Part shown: positions 39,486-48,171 of the stretch, piece by piece
How the letters are laid out: each line of letters begins with the position of its first letter
How positions within the stretch are numbered: the first letter of the stretch is position 1
NCBI RefSeq assembly: GCF_900110765.1
Contig: NZ_FOEO01000010.1
Coordinates: forward strand, 1-64,000
DNA length: 64,000 nucleotides
Reading direction: 5' to 3'
DNA from: Pseudomonas sp. NFACC02
Lineage (GTDB): Bacteria > Pseudomonadota > Gammaproteobacteria > Pseudomonadales > Pseudomonadaceae
The notes under the pieces: model-generated
Database searches by the model: none
The model's input: only the letters and a program-made list of their open reading frames with translations
What the model was told of the DNA's origin: nothing
Translations under genes and position numbers: made by a program

Positions 39486-39514
39486 TTGACGACCTCCTGA
39501 AAAACACGTCTAAT
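39486..39514 (+). promoter_or_regulatory. Sigma70 promoter of tRNA-Phe
   Basis: TTGACG (39486-39491), 17 bp, TCTAAT (39509-39514), then a GC-rich discriminator GCGCCCC, 10 bp before the tRNA. The GC-rich discriminator is typical of stringently controlled stable-RNA genes. Confidence 0.8.
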
Positions 39515-39524
39515 GCGCCCCGTT

Positions 39525-39600
39525 GCCCAGATAGCTCAGTCGGTAGAGCAGGGGATTGAAAATCCCCGTGTCGGCGGTTCGATTCCGTCTCTGGGCACCA
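39525..39600 (+). tRNA. tRNA-Phe (anticodon GAA)
   Basis: The 76 bases include an encoded CCA end. The acceptor stem GCCCAGA/TCTGGGC, D arm, anticodon loop TTGAAAA between GGGGA and TCCCC, and the T arm with GTTCGATT are all intact. Confidence 0.98.
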
Positions 39601-39609
39601 AAATACCGA

Positions 39610-39644
39610 AAAACCCCTGCATCGAAAGATTCAGGGGTTTTTTA
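39610..39644 (+). terminator. Terminator after tRNA-Phe
   Basis: AAAACCCCTG and CAGGGGTTTTTT flank a 12-base loop, directly downstream of the tRNA. Confidence 0.9.
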
Positions 39645-39756
39645 TTGGCTACGATTTTTCGGGACAATCCCGCCCGGCTGCCCTTGGTAAATGCCAGCGG
39701 CTGCGATTCAATAGCCCACCGCCAAACCACCCTCGCCTGCAAAAGGACCGACGCGC

Positions 39757-40248
39757 ATGGCCTCCCCAGACAAACAGCAAAAACGCGCCCAGCGGGCCAA
39801 AGCGAAGGCCAAGCAGAACCGCTCCGGCAAGGGCAAGCCAAGCCCGGTCCATCCGGTGCTGAATCATCCGTCCGTGAATGAGCCGTTCGACGATGTGTTC
39901 CTCGACCTGAGCAAATTCGACTTCAAGGACATCATGGAGAACGGCTTCGAGCCAGCCGACTACGACGACCTGTTCCAGGCGATGAAGGCCGCAGAGTCGA
40001 TCAGCCTGCTGGCCATGTGTGTCGTGTTCCTGCAATACCCGGTGCTGGAGCTGGTGATCGCCGAGGAAGAAGAAGACCCGGCCACCGATTTCCTGATGGC
40101 TTTGCTGATCGTCTACCGCGGAATTTTCCACGACGAAGAAGAGGACGTGACCGTCGAATGGCTGGGCAGCGACGAATTCCAGGACGCCTACAACCTGGCC
40201 TCCGACATCCTTCAGCGTAAAAACGCTCGCGACGCTGGTCGGCGGTAA
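39757..40248 (+). CDS. Hypothetical protein with basic head and acidic body
   Basis: This 163-aa protein is not assigned to a named family. The first 30 residues are strongly basic (QQKRAQRAKAKAKQNRSG), then an acidic stretch contains FDDVFLDLSKFDFKDIMENG. A hydrophobic run (about 81-105, SISLLAMCVVFLQYPVLELVI) is followed by EEEEDPATD, which looks more like a buried helix than a membrane span. AAAGGA precedes the ATG at 39757. It lies between tRNA-Phe and the b561 gene, the place of a conserved unknown gene in other Pseudomonas (from memory). Confidence 0.8.
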   Translation: MASPDKQQKRAQRAKAKAKQNRSGKGKPSPVHPVLNHPSVNEPFDDVFLDLSKFDFKDIMENGFEPADYDDLFQAMKAAESISLLAMCVVFLQYPVLELVIAEEEEDPATDFLMALLIVYRGIFHDEEEDVTVEWLGSDEFQDAYNLASDILQRKNARDAGRR

Positions 40249-40338
40249 CACACCAGTTTTAATTTGCATGACGCGGGTCAAGACGGTAGCTTTGCGCCAC
40301 TACGAGAATGCAACTCCTTCTCAATAAAGGCTTCCGTT

Positions 40339-40881
40339 TTGACTGACCTTCACTCCCCTTCGCCCGCGACCTCGGCGCTCGAAGCGAACGCTTACTCCAA
40401 ACCCCGAATTGTCCTGCACTGGCTTTCCGCTGCAGTCATCCTGTGGGCGACCTTCAGCGGCTTCGGCGTGGTGCTGCTCGACCCCAACCATCCGCTGCGC
40501 CAATGGGTCGAGTCGTTCAATCCGCAACTGACCAGCCTCTTCATCCCGTTCTTCGTCTGGCGCTTGTGGCTGGCTCTGCGCGCCGAACCGCGCCCCTCAC
40601 GCAAACCACAGGAAAGGCTGGCCCACGCTGCCCACATGGGCATCTATGCAGCGGTATCGGGCGTCCTCATCACAGGCGTCTTGATGATGACCCACCCGGT
40701 CACGCTCCTGGCGTTCTTAACCCTGCCACAGCTGATTCACTCGAAGATCGCGCTGCTGGAACTGCATGACCTGCATCACATCCTGTGCGCGGTTTTGGCG
40801 GGACTGGTGGCGCTGCATCTGGCGGCAGTGGTGATGCATCACGTGCGAGGGAAGTCGGTGCTGGGGCGGATGATCAATTAG
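40339..40881 (+). CDS. Cytochrome b561-type di-haem membrane protein
   Basis: This 180-aa inner-membrane protein has four hydrophobic segments. Histidines placed as haem ligands are LHWLSAAVILW (first helix), HAAHMGIYAAVSGVL (second) and LHDLHHIL/ALHLAAVVMHH near the end. It fits the prokaryotic b561 (YodB/CybB) family, which passes electrons between quinol and periplasmic acceptors. I take the TTG at 40339 as start because AAAGG stands 8 bp before it and no ATG suits. The partner protein is not encoded nearby. Confidence 0.83.
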   Translation: MTDLHSPSPATSALEANAYSKPRIVLHWLSAAVILWATFSGFGVVLLDPNHPLRQWVESFNPQLTSLFIPFFVWRLWLALRAEPRPSRKPQERLAHAAHMGIYAAVSGVLITGVLMMTHPVTLLAFLTLPQLIHSKIALLELHDLHHILCAVLAGLVALHLAAVVMHHVRGKSVLGRMIN

Positions 40882-40883
40882 CT

Positions 40884-40918
40884 AAAAAAACGGCCACCCT
40901 CATCGCTAAGGGCAGCCG
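40884..40918 (-). terminator. Terminator of the amino-acid permease gene
   Basis: On the minus strand GGC-T-GCCCTT pairs imperfectly with AGGG-TG-GCC and is followed by a T7 run. Confidence 0.65.
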
Positions 40919-40955
40919 CCTTTCATCTCGCCAGCAGAGCCGACTCAATCACCTA

Positions 40956-42347
40956 TCAATTGAGCGCAACCTTTCCTGCTTTTACCGCTTTGCGGCGGCT
41001 AGATACGATCAAGCCCGCTGAGACGACGAGGATGCTGAGCAGGCCGGTCGCGATGATTTCCATGCGGTGGCCTTCCTGGAACAGCATGATGGTCAGCACG
41101 GCGACGATGAACGCGATCACCGCCCAGGTCAGACCCGGGAACAGCCACATGCGGAAGTCGATCGGCTCGCCTGCGGACTCACGCTTGCGGCGCATGCGCA
41201 GTTGCGAAACGGCGATCACCAGGTACACCAGCAGCGCAATTGCGCCGGAACTGGCCAGCAGGAAGTCGAACACGGCAGCCGGGGCGACGTAGTTGGCGAA
41301 CACGGCGGCAAACGCCGCGCCGGTCGACAGCAACACAGCCCAGTAAGGCGTACCGGCTTTGCTGGTGCGCTGCGAGACAGCAGGCGCGTCCCCACGCTTG
41401 CCGAGAGAGAACAGCATGCGTGAAGCGGTGTAGAGCGCCGAGTTCAGGCAACTGGTTACCGCAACCAGCACGACCAGATCCACGATCAGCTTGGCGTTCG
41501 GAATCCCCATCAGGTCGAGCACGGTCTGGTAAGAACCGATGTCGGCCAGACGGCTGTCGTTCCATGGCACCAGCGCCACGACCAGAAAGATCGATACCAG
41601 ATAGAACAGGCAGATCCGCCAGATCACCGAGTTGGTGGCTTTGGTGATTTGCTGTCCCGGATTCTTCGATTCTGCCGCCGCAATCGTGACGATCTCGGTG
41701 CCCATGAACGAGAACATGGTGGTCAGCATGGCAGCCAGTACAGCGCCCATCCCGTTCGGCAGGAAGCCCTGCGTGTCATACAGATGGCTGACGCCGCTGA
41801 CCTGACTGTTCGGCAGCAGACCAAACACCGCCGCGACGCCCAGCACCACGAAACCAATGATCGCCAGGACCTTGATCAGCGCGAACCAGAACTCGAATTC
41901 GCCGTAGTTCTTCACGCTGAACAGGTTGGTCGCGGTGAGCAACAAGGTGATGACCAGCGTGAACGCCCAGATCGCAATGTTCGGGAACCAGGCATGAAGG
42001 ATGGTGGCGGCAGCGTTGGCTTCCAGCGGAATCACCAGCACCCAGAACCACCAGTACAACCAGCCGATGGTAAAGCCCGCCCAGTGACCGATCGCCCGGT
42101 CGGCGTAGGTGGAAAACGATCCAGTGTCCGGCGAAGCAACGGCCATCTCGGCCAGCATGCGCATCACGAGGACCACCAGCGTACCGGCCGCGGCGTAGGC
42201 CAGCAGCACGGCCGGGCCGGCTTCGGCGATGGCGTGGCCAGAACCGACGAAAAGACCCGCGCCAATAACACCTGCAATCGACAGCATGGTGATATGCCGC
42301 GATTTAAGTCCTTGATCGAGATTTGAAGCGATTTCGGTACTGCTCAT
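40956..42347 (-). CDS. gabP: Amino-acid permease, GABA-permease type (APC superfamily)
   Basis: This 463-aa inner-membrane symporter has about 12 helices. It begins QGLKSRHITMLSIAGVIGAG, the amino-acid-transporter signature, and has FSFMGTEIVTIAAAESKNP in the middle and a basic C-terminus. The overall pattern is that of GabP (4-aminobutyrate permease). GABA is a product of the polyamine route at the left of the window, but the two loci are 27 kb apart and joint control is not shown. A close alternative is another amino acid of the AAT family. Confidence 0.78.
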   Translation of the reverse strand: MSSTEIASNLDQGLKSRHITMLSIAGVIGAGLFVGSGHAIAEAGPAVLLAYAAAGTLVVLVMRMLAEMAVASPDTGSFSTYADRAIGHWAGFTIGWLYWWFWVLVIPLEANAAATILHAWFPNIAIWAFTLVITLLLTATNLFSVKNYGEFEFWFALIKVLAIIGFVVLGVAAVFGLLPNSQVSGVSHLYDTQGFLPNGMGAVLAAMLTTMFSFMGTEIVTIAAAESKNPGQQITKATNSVIWRICLFYLVSIFLVVALVPWNDSRLADIGSYQTVLDLMGIPNAKLIVDLVVLVAVTSCLNSALYTASRMLFSLGKRGDAPAVSQRTSKAGTPYWAVLLSTGAAFAAVFANYVAPAAVFDFLLASSGAIALLVYLVIAVSQLRMRRKRESAGEPIDFRMWLFPGLTWAVIAFIVAVLTIMLFQEGHRMEIIATGLLSILVVSAGLIVSSRRKAVKAGKVALN

Positions 42348-42760
42348 GAAAGCAACCTTTGAGGATTTTGTACGAATCAGGCCTGTTTGTGATGTTTCGT
42401 AAAAAGATCACAACGGTCCTGTTATTTATTTTTTACGCAAGAACTACGCCAAAATATTTCAAAAGCGACGTCGCGCGTGGATAGGCCTGCTCTACAGCCG
42501 CTCAGTAAGTCTCTGAGGCAAATAGCATTTCGCCATTCACGTAGGAAATGTTACCGAGCGGAACAGGATAAAGACGTTCGACTGCACCGAAAATACACAG
42601 AGGCGACTCATTAGCACCAAATAAGCGCACTGAAATGACCTTTGATCGCAGCGATGGCCGAAATACCCTTCCCGACGGCGTTTAAAGCTGGCACCATCGC
42701 GCCCTTTTTGCGCACGCCCGCCTGATCGCGGGTGAGATCCAACGACATTGAGGAGCCCAC
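42348..42760. other. Divergent intergenic region, no gene seen
   Basis: 413 bp between gabP and the ABC operon. It should hold both promoters. The first 130 bp are AT-rich. GAGGAG precedes the ATPase ATG by 6 bp. Frames on either strand are short and unsupported. Confidence 0.5.
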
Positions 42761-43534
42761 ATGGCTGAGGCCACGCCCGCCCTGGAAATCCGCAACCTGC
42801 ATAAACGCTACGGTCAGCTGGAGGTGCTTAAGGGCATTTCGCTGAGCGCGCGGGATGGCGACGTGATTTCAATTCTGGGCTCATCCGGCTCCGGCAAATC
42901 CACGCTGCTGCGCTGCATCAATCTGCTGGAAAACCCGCATCAGGGCCAGATTCTGGTTGCCGGTGAAGAACTCAAGCTTAAAGCCACCCGCAAAGGTGAA
43001 CTGATCGCAGCCGACAACCGTCAGATCAATCGGCTGCGCAGCGAGATCGGTTTCGTTTTCCAGAACTTCAACCTTTGGCCTCACATGAGCGTGCTCGATA
43101 ACATCATCGAGGCACCACGCCGTGTGCTCGGCAAGACCAAGGCCGAGGCCAGCGAAATGGCGGAAGCCCTGCTCGCCAAGGTCGGGATCGCGGACAAACG
43201 CCACGTCTATCCGGCGCAACTGTCGGGCGGTCAGCAACAACGTGCTGCCATCGCGCGCACGTTGGCGATGCAGCCCAAAGTCATCCTGTTCGACGAACCG
43301 ACTTCAGCGCTGGACCCGGAGATGGTGCAAGAAGTGCTTGGTGTGATTCGGGGTCTGGCCGAAGAAGGCCGGACCCTGTTGATGGTGACCCACGAAATGA
43401 ATTTCGCCCGGCAGGTGTCCAGTGAAGTGGTCTTTCTGCATCAAGGGCTGGTAGAAGAACAAGGATCGCCGCAGCAGGTCTTCGATGACCCGCAATCGGC
43501 GCGCTGCAAACAATTCATGTCCAGCAATCGCTAA
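42761..43534 (+). CDS. Amino-acid ABC transporter ATPase (HisP/GlnQ class)
   Basis: This 257-aa ATPase powers a polar or basic amino-acid importer. It has Walker A GSSGSGKST, signature LSGGQQQRAAIARTL, Walker B VILFDEP and the H-loop MVTHEMNFA. The insert after strand 3 (LKLKATRKGELIAADNRQIN) is of the HisP/AotP type used in lysine/arginine/ornithine/histidine systems. It is first of four genes (ATPase, binding protein, two permeases), the order I recall for PA5152-PA5155 of P. aeruginosa at the same place after mutY. Confidence 0.9.
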   Translation: MAEATPALEIRNLHKRYGQLEVLKGISLSARDGDVISILGSSGSGKSTLLRCINLLENPHQGQILVAGEELKLKATRKGELIAADNRQINRLRSEIGFVFQNFNLWPHMSVLDNIIEAPRRVLGKTKAEASEMAEALLAKVGIADKRHVYPAQLSGGQQQRAAIARTLAMQPKVILFDEPTSALDPEMVQEVLGVIRGLAEEGRTLLMVTHEMNFARQVSSEVVFLHQGLVEEQGSPQQVFDDPQSARCKQFMSSNR

Positions 43535-43547
43535 CGGAGCAACATCG

Positions 43548-44312
43548 ATGCAGACCCTGAAAACATTCCTGTTGGCCGCCGCCGCTACCCTGGCCGTCGT
43601 CACCGGTGCTTTTGCTGACGACACCCTGAAAATGGGCGTTGAAGGCGCCTACCCGCCGTTCAACAACAAGGACGCCAGCGGTCAGGTCGTGGGCTTCGAC
43701 GTCGAAATCGGCAACGCCTTGTGCGCGAAGATGAAGGTCACCTGTGAAGTCGTGACGTCCGACTGGGACGGCATCATCCCGGCCCTGAACGCGCAGAAGT
43801 TCGACTTCCTGATCTCCTCGATGTCGATTACGGAAGAGCGCAAGCAGGCGGTCGACTTCACCAACCCGTACTACTCGAACAAGCTGCAGTTCATAGCCCC
43901 CAAAGCGACCAACCTCGGTGCGGACAACGAGTCCATCAAGCAAGCGCTGACCGGCAAAACCATCGGCGCACAGCGCGCAACACTGGCCGGCACCTGGCTG
44001 GAAGACAACTGGGGCGATGCCGTGACCGTCAAGCTCTACGATTCGCAGGAGAATGCCTTCCTCGACCTGGCGTCCGGTCGCGTCGACGCGCTGCTGGGTG
44101 ACAAATACGCCAGCTATGAGTGGCTGAAAAGCAAAGAAGGCCAAAACTTCGAATTCAAGGGCGAGCCATTGCCGGGTGACGACAAGATCGGCATTGCCGT
44201 GCGCAAAGGCGACCCGCTGCGCGAGAAGCTGAACGAAGCACTGAAAGAAATCATCGCCGACGGCACCTACAAGAAGATCAACGACAAGTACTTCCCGTTC
44301 AGCATCCTCTGA
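43548..44312 (+). CDS. Periplasmic amino-acid-binding protein (HisJ/ArgT-like)
   Basis: This 254-aa protein has a signal peptide (ending near AFA, residue 21). The SBP family 3 signature follows (KMGVEGAYPPFNNKD, VGFDVEIGNALCAKM), with DWDGIIPALNAQKFDFLISSMSIT-type body motifs. The two cysteines CAKMKVTC could form the disulfide seen in LAO-type proteins. The ATG at 43548, 14 bp after the ATPase stop, follows AACGGAG. The ligand is most likely a basic amino acid, but no decisive residue is claimed. A strong hairpin follows the stop. Confidence 0.9.
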   Translation: MQTLKTFLLAAAATLAVVTGAFADDTLKMGVEGAYPPFNNKDASGQVVGFDVEIGNALCAKMKVTCEVVTSDWDGIIPALNAQKFDFLISSMSITEERKQAVDFTNPYYSNKLQFIAPKATNLGADNESIKQALTGKTIGAQRATLAGTWLEDNWGDAVTVKLYDSQENAFLDLASGRVDALLGDKYASYEWLKSKEGQNFEFKGEPLPGDDKIGIAVRKGDPLREKLNEALKEIIADGTYKKINDKYFPFSIL

Positions 44313-44323
44313 TCTGCCTGACC

Positions 44324-44358
44324 GACACCGCCGCATCGTCTCCCTGGGCGGCGGTGTC
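44324..44358 (+). other. Intercistronic hairpin after the binding-protein gene
   Basis: GACACCGCCGC and GCGGCGGTGTC form a perfect 11-bp stem with a 13-base loop, 12 bp after the stop and 23 bp before the permease ATG. No T-run follows. Confidence 0.6.
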
Positions 44359-44380
44359 AGTCCTCTGACCAAGCAAAGCC

Positions 44381-45076
44381 ATGAACCTCGATCTACAAGG
44401 ATTCGGCCCTGCCCTCGCGGCGGGCGTGCTGATGACGATCCAACTCGCGCTGTCGGCCCTGTGCCTGGGCCTCGTCCTCGGACTGCTCGGCGCGCTGGCC
44501 AAGACCTCACCGCATCGAACCCTGCAATGGCTGGGCGGTACTTACTCGACGCTGGTGCGCGGCATTCCTGAATTGCTGTGGGTGCTGCTGATCTATTTCG
44601 GCACGGTCAGCAGCATGCGCGCCATCGGCCATCTGTTCGGCATCCCCAATCTGTCGCTCAGCGCGTTCGCGGCAGGCGTCATCGCGCTCGGCCTGTGCTT
44701 CGGCGCGTACGCCACTGAAGTGTTCCGTGGCGCCATGCTGGCGATCCCCAAAGGTCATCGCGAAGCGGGGCTGGCGCTGGGCATGTCGCGTTCGCGGATC
44801 TTCATCAAGCTGGTCATGCCGCAGATGTGGCGCATTGCGCTGCCGGGGCTGGGGAATCTGTTCATGATTCTGATGAAGGACACCGCACTGGTGTCGGTGA
44901 TCGGCCTTGAAGAAGTCATGCGTCACGCGCAGATCGCCGTCACCACCACCAAACAGCCTTTTACCTTCTATATGGTCGCGGCCTTCCTGTACCTGGCCAT
45001 GACCGCGCTGTCGATGGTCGGGCTGGCGTGGCTGGAAAAACGGGCATCGATCGGATTCGTCAGGAGCGCATCATGA
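44381..45076 (+). CDS. Amino-acid ABC transporter permease 1 (HisQ class)
   Basis: This 231-aa inner-membrane permease begins GFGPALAAGVLMTIQLAL, the usual opening of the HisQ/GlnP class, with about five helices. The EAA loop reads HREAGLALGMSRSRIFIKLVMP. Its stop overlaps the next start as ATGA. With the following gene it forms the heterodimeric channel for the binding protein at 43548. The length is normal. Confidence 0.9.
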   Translation: MNLDLQGFGPALAAGVLMTIQLALSALCLGLVLGLLGALAKTSPHRTLQWLGGTYSTLVRGIPELLWVLLIYFGTVSSMRAIGHLFGIPNLSLSAFAAGVIALGLCFGAYATEVFRGAMLAIPKGHREAGLALGMSRSRIFIKLVMPQMWRIALPGLGNLFMILMKDTALVSVIGLEEVMRHAQIAVTTTKQPFTFYMVAAFLYLAMTALSMVGLAWLEKRASIGFVRSAS

Positions 45077-45762
45077 GTTGGGAATTCGCCCTCAAGTGGC
45101 TGCCCAAACTGCTACAGGGCGCCACGCTGACGCTGGAGTTGGTCGCCATCGCCGTCGTGGCTGGCCTGATACTGGCGATCCCGATGGGCATCGCACGCGC
45201 GTCGCGCAATCCCTACGTACGCGCCCTGCCCTACGCGTACATCTTCTTCTTTCGCGGCACGCCGTTGTTGGTCCAGCTGTTCGTGGTCTATTACGGCCTG
45301 GCGCAGTTCGAGGTCGTCACCCAAGGCCCACTGTGGCCCTATCTGCGTGAGCCGTTCTTCTGCGCCGCGCTGACCATGACCCTGCACACCACGGCCTACA
45401 TCGCCGAAATCCTGCGCGGCGCAATCCAGGCCGTGCCGCCGGGCGAAATCGAAGCGGCCCGCGCGCTCGGCATGTCCAGAGGCACGGCACTGATCTACAT
45501 CATCCTGCCCCGCGCCGCGCGCATCGGCCTGCCCGCTTACAGCAATGAAGTCATCCTGATGCTCAAGGCCAGCGCCCTGGCGAGCACCGTCACGCTGCTG
45601 GACATCACTGGCATGGCCCGCACCATCAACGCACGGACCTACATGCCCGAACAGACATTCCTGCTGGCGGGGCTGATCTACCTCGTGATGTCCTTCGTGC
45701 TGGTGCAAGGCTTCAAACTGCTGGAGCGTTACTTGCGGGTGGATGCGAGTCAGGGTCGTTAA
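45073..45762 (+). CDS. Amino-acid ABC transporter permease 2 (HisM class)
   Basis: This 229-aa permease pairs with the previous one. It opens FALKWLPKLLQGATLTLELV, has the loop EIEAARALGMSRGTALIYIILP and ends in a helix before QGFKLLERYLRV, all HisM-like. AGGAG stands before the ATG at 45073, which also overlaps the upstream stop; a longer in-frame reading starting at 45028 is less likely. It is the last gene of the operon. Confidence 0.9.
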   Translation: MSWEFALKWLPKLLQGATLTLELVAIAVVAGLILAIPMGIARASRNPYVRALPYAYIFFFRGTPLLVQLFVVYYGLAQFEVVTQGPLWPYLREPFFCAALTMTLHTTAYIAEILRGAIQAVPPGEIEAARALGMSRGTALIYIILPRAARIGLPAYSNEVILMLKASALASTVTLLDITGMARTINARTYMPEQTFLLAGLIYLVMSFVLVQGFKLLERYLRVDASQGR

Positions 45763-45952
45763 TCGATCAGCCGTAGGGTGTAGCCGTATGACCTGTCCTC
45801 GGCTGCATCCTCGGCAGCCACACCCCCACCGCTGAAACTCAACACAGCCCCGTGGGAGCGAGCTTGCTCTGGGCCGCATCCGGAACGAAGACTGACGTCC
45901 AGACACCAAAGCCCGTAAGCTTCCCCAACATCCAAAAACCGCCGCCCATCCA

Positions 45953-47158
45953 ATGCCACTCCACCCCGCCAACCTACAGTCCCGCTTCCTCGCCCTCGAC
46001 GCCTTCCTGCTCGAGTATCAGGACCTGTGGCGGCCAAAACCCTTCACCCATCGCCATCTGCCATGGGAAGCGCAACACCCCGAGTTATCCTCCTGGCTGC
46101 GTCAGCGCTCTTTAGATGAGGCGGAAGCCGCCCACAACCACCCCGAACACCTCGACGCCCCACAGCCCTTCGCAGCCATCGCCCGGCAATCCAAAGCCCT
46201 GAGCGAGATCGACGCCCTACCCCGCATCGACCTGGAAAGTGTGTCATCACGCATGAGCGTCGACGTCCCCGGCCGCAAATGGCAACAGATCGAAGCCTTC
46301 GCCAGCAGCCTCAGCTTCAAAGATACCCCGACACACTGGCTCGACTGGTGCGCCGGCAAAGGCCACCTCGGCCGCCGACTCGCGCACAACGGCCAGGCCC
46401 TCACCTGCCTTGAATACGATGCAAAACTGGTCCAGGCAGGCGAACAACTCAGCCACAAAATCGGCATCAGCGCCCAGCACCTGCATCAGGACGTCATGGC
46501 CACCGATGCCGCCGCCCGGCTAAACGCCAACCACACCCCGGTCGCCCTGCACGCCTGCGGCGATCTGCACGTGCGCCTCATGCGATTGGCCAGCGACGCC
46601 CACTGCCAAAGCATGGCCATCGCCCCGTGCTGCTATAACCGCACCGCCAGCGATCACTACCAACCGTTGTCCAGCGAAGGCCTGGCATCGTCGCTTCAAC
46701 TGTCACTCGACGACCTCGGCCTCCCCCTGAGCGAAACCGTCACCGCAGGCGCCCGCGTCCGTCGCCAGCGCGACACCTCCATGGCCCGCCGCCTCGCCTT
46801 CGACCTGCTGCAACGCCAACTGCGCGGCATCGACGACTACCTGCCCACACCTTCACTGCCCAGCGCCTGGCTCGACAAACCCTTCGCCGACTACTGCCGC
46901 GACCTCGCCGAACTCAAACACCTGCCCCCACCCGGCACACAGGATTGGCTCGCACTCGAAGCCAGCGGATGGCAACGCCTCGCCGAAGTCCGCAACCTCG
47001 AACTGCTGCGCAACCTCTTCCGCCGCCCCCTCGAACTCTGGCTCATCCTCGACCGCGCGCTCTACCTCCAACAGCGCGATTACCACGTCCGCATCGGCAC
47101 CTTCTGCGACAGCCACATCACCCCCCGCAACCTCCTCATCCTCGCCGAACGAAAATGA
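45953..47158 (+). CDS. Predicted SAM-dependent methyltransferase (Methyltransf_32 / GSTCD-like)
   Basis: This 401-aa cytosolic protein has a Rossmann methyltransferase core in the middle. Motif I is HWLDWCAGKGHLGRRLA (about 129-145), then LTCLEYDAKLVQAG and VALHACGDLHVRLM. APCCYNR near residue 225 is characteristic of the family that includes eukaryotic GSTCD and METTL25. The flanking parts are helical and of unknown role. It seems monocistronic, since the ABC operon ends 190 bp before. The substrate is unknown; tRNA or rRNA is a guess only. The last 300 bp are strikingly C-rich on the plus strand. Confidence 0.8.
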   Translation: MPLHPANLQSRFLALDAFLLEYQDLWRPKPFTHRHLPWEAQHPELSSWLRQRSLDEAEAAHNHPEHLDAPQPFAAIARQSKALSEIDALPRIDLESVSSRMSVDVPGRKWQQIEAFASSLSFKDTPTHWLDWCAGKGHLGRRLAHNGQALTCLEYDAKLVQAGEQLSHKIGISAQHLHQDVMATDAAARLNANHTPVALHACGDLHVRLMRLASDAHCQSMAIAPCCYNRTASDHYQPLSSEGLASSLQLSLDDLGLPLSETVTAGARVRRQRDTSMARRLAFDLLQRQLRGIDDYLPTPSLPSAWLDKPFADYCRDLAELKHLPPPGTQDWLALEASGWQRLAEVRNLELLRNLFRRPLELWLILDRALYLQQRDYHVRIGTFCDSHITPRNLLILAERK

Positions 47159-47179
47159 CGCACCTGAAGCACACTACCC

Positions 47180-47188
47180 TGTGGATAA
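47180..47188 (-). promoter_or_regulatory. Single perfect DnaA box
   Basis: TTATCCACA on the minus strand, just after the methyltransferase gene. A weaker match lies near 47260. With only one perfect box, no origin is claimed. Confidence 0.3.
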
Positions 47189-47413
47189 CTCTGTTGACGA
47201 AATCCCACCGAACCTACAGAAAACGCGCCTCACAAACGACTTAACAAATTGTTCACTTTTTATACAGGTGTTAAATTTTCGACAAATCAGTAGCTTGCGA
47301 ACCAATGAGAACCGTTCCACAAATGAACCGCTTATCGCCTTGCGGTAGGGCCCATTGTGAATAACGGTCATCGCGTTCCGACATAAGCAACGCAAAAAAA
47401 GTGAAATTAAGGC

Positions 47414-47441
47414 TTTACTCGACAGACCAAATCCCTATAAT
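47414..47441 (+). promoter_or_regulatory. Sigma70 promoter of tRNA-Thr
   Basis: TTTACT (47414-47419), 16 bp, perfect TATAAT (47436-47441), 13 bp before the tRNA. Confidence 0.7.
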
Positions 47442-47454
47442 CAGCGCCCACAAC

Positions 47455-47530
<76 letters not shown>

Positions 47531-47535
47531 AACAT

Positions 47536-47560
47536 CAAAGCCCCGCTATGCGGGGCTTTG
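47536..47560 (+). terminator. Terminator after tRNA-Thr
   Basis: CAAAGCCCCGC and GCGGGGCTTTG flank a 3-base loop. The T-run is short. Confidence 0.75.
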
Positions 47561-48171
47561 GCGTTTCTGGAGTGTCCGTTTACGGAATCGATACATCCCC
47601 ACCACGTCCATAAAGTGTCCACACGTCCGTTGAGCACCCGATTTAACCGCTTCTGAATCGCTTCTCCCGAGAGAATCGCGCTTGGGGCGACGCGAGAACT
47701 CACCTTTCGCAAAGAAAAAGCGTTCGAAAACTCCTTACCCCCTCCCGCCGACGGGCTTTGCGTCTCTTTTTTGGCAAATACGGGTGGCGTTGCAATCCGA
47801 GCGCTAGGCCAAGCCGGCCGGGGGCCTCAGCAGGACAATGGCACTTGCACGGAATGAAAAGTAATGCGCTCTATGGAAATAAACAGGGGCCGGGACCGTT
47901 AGTACTCAGCCAGTAGTAGAGCTGTAAGCAGACCGATTTCACGGGGACTACAGCCAGGAAAACTCATTAAATGACGTATTTTCCTGGCTAGGCTTATAGA
48001 AATCATGAACCCCCAACTTGGGGGCTTATGACAACGTTAGGAAGGCTCTGCCGTCCCGGCAAATAGGAGCTGAAAAGCGAAAGACAGTGGTATTGCGATT
48101 TCAGAATTCTACAGTGAGCTTCGGATGACCTCAGAGCAGGTCTGCCCGTGAGGTGAAACGTACGTGCGACC
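47561..48171. other. Gene-free island edge with two stem-loops
   Basis: No supported gene. AGCCAGGAAAA (47952-47962) and TTTTCCTGGCT (47979-47989) are perfect 11-bp arms around a 16-base loop. CCCCC/GGGGG at 48010-48024 gives a second, small hairpin without a T-run. Composition is lower in GC than the core genome. Confidence 0.5.

Noticed and set aside
42689..42704. Sigma54-like TGGCAC before the amino-acid ABC operon
   Set aside because: The GC pair is one base too close to the GG pair, which RpoN does not tolerate.
47180..47188. Replication origin at the DnaA box
   Set aside because: Only one perfect box; no dnaA, dnaN or AT-rich unwinding element is nearby.
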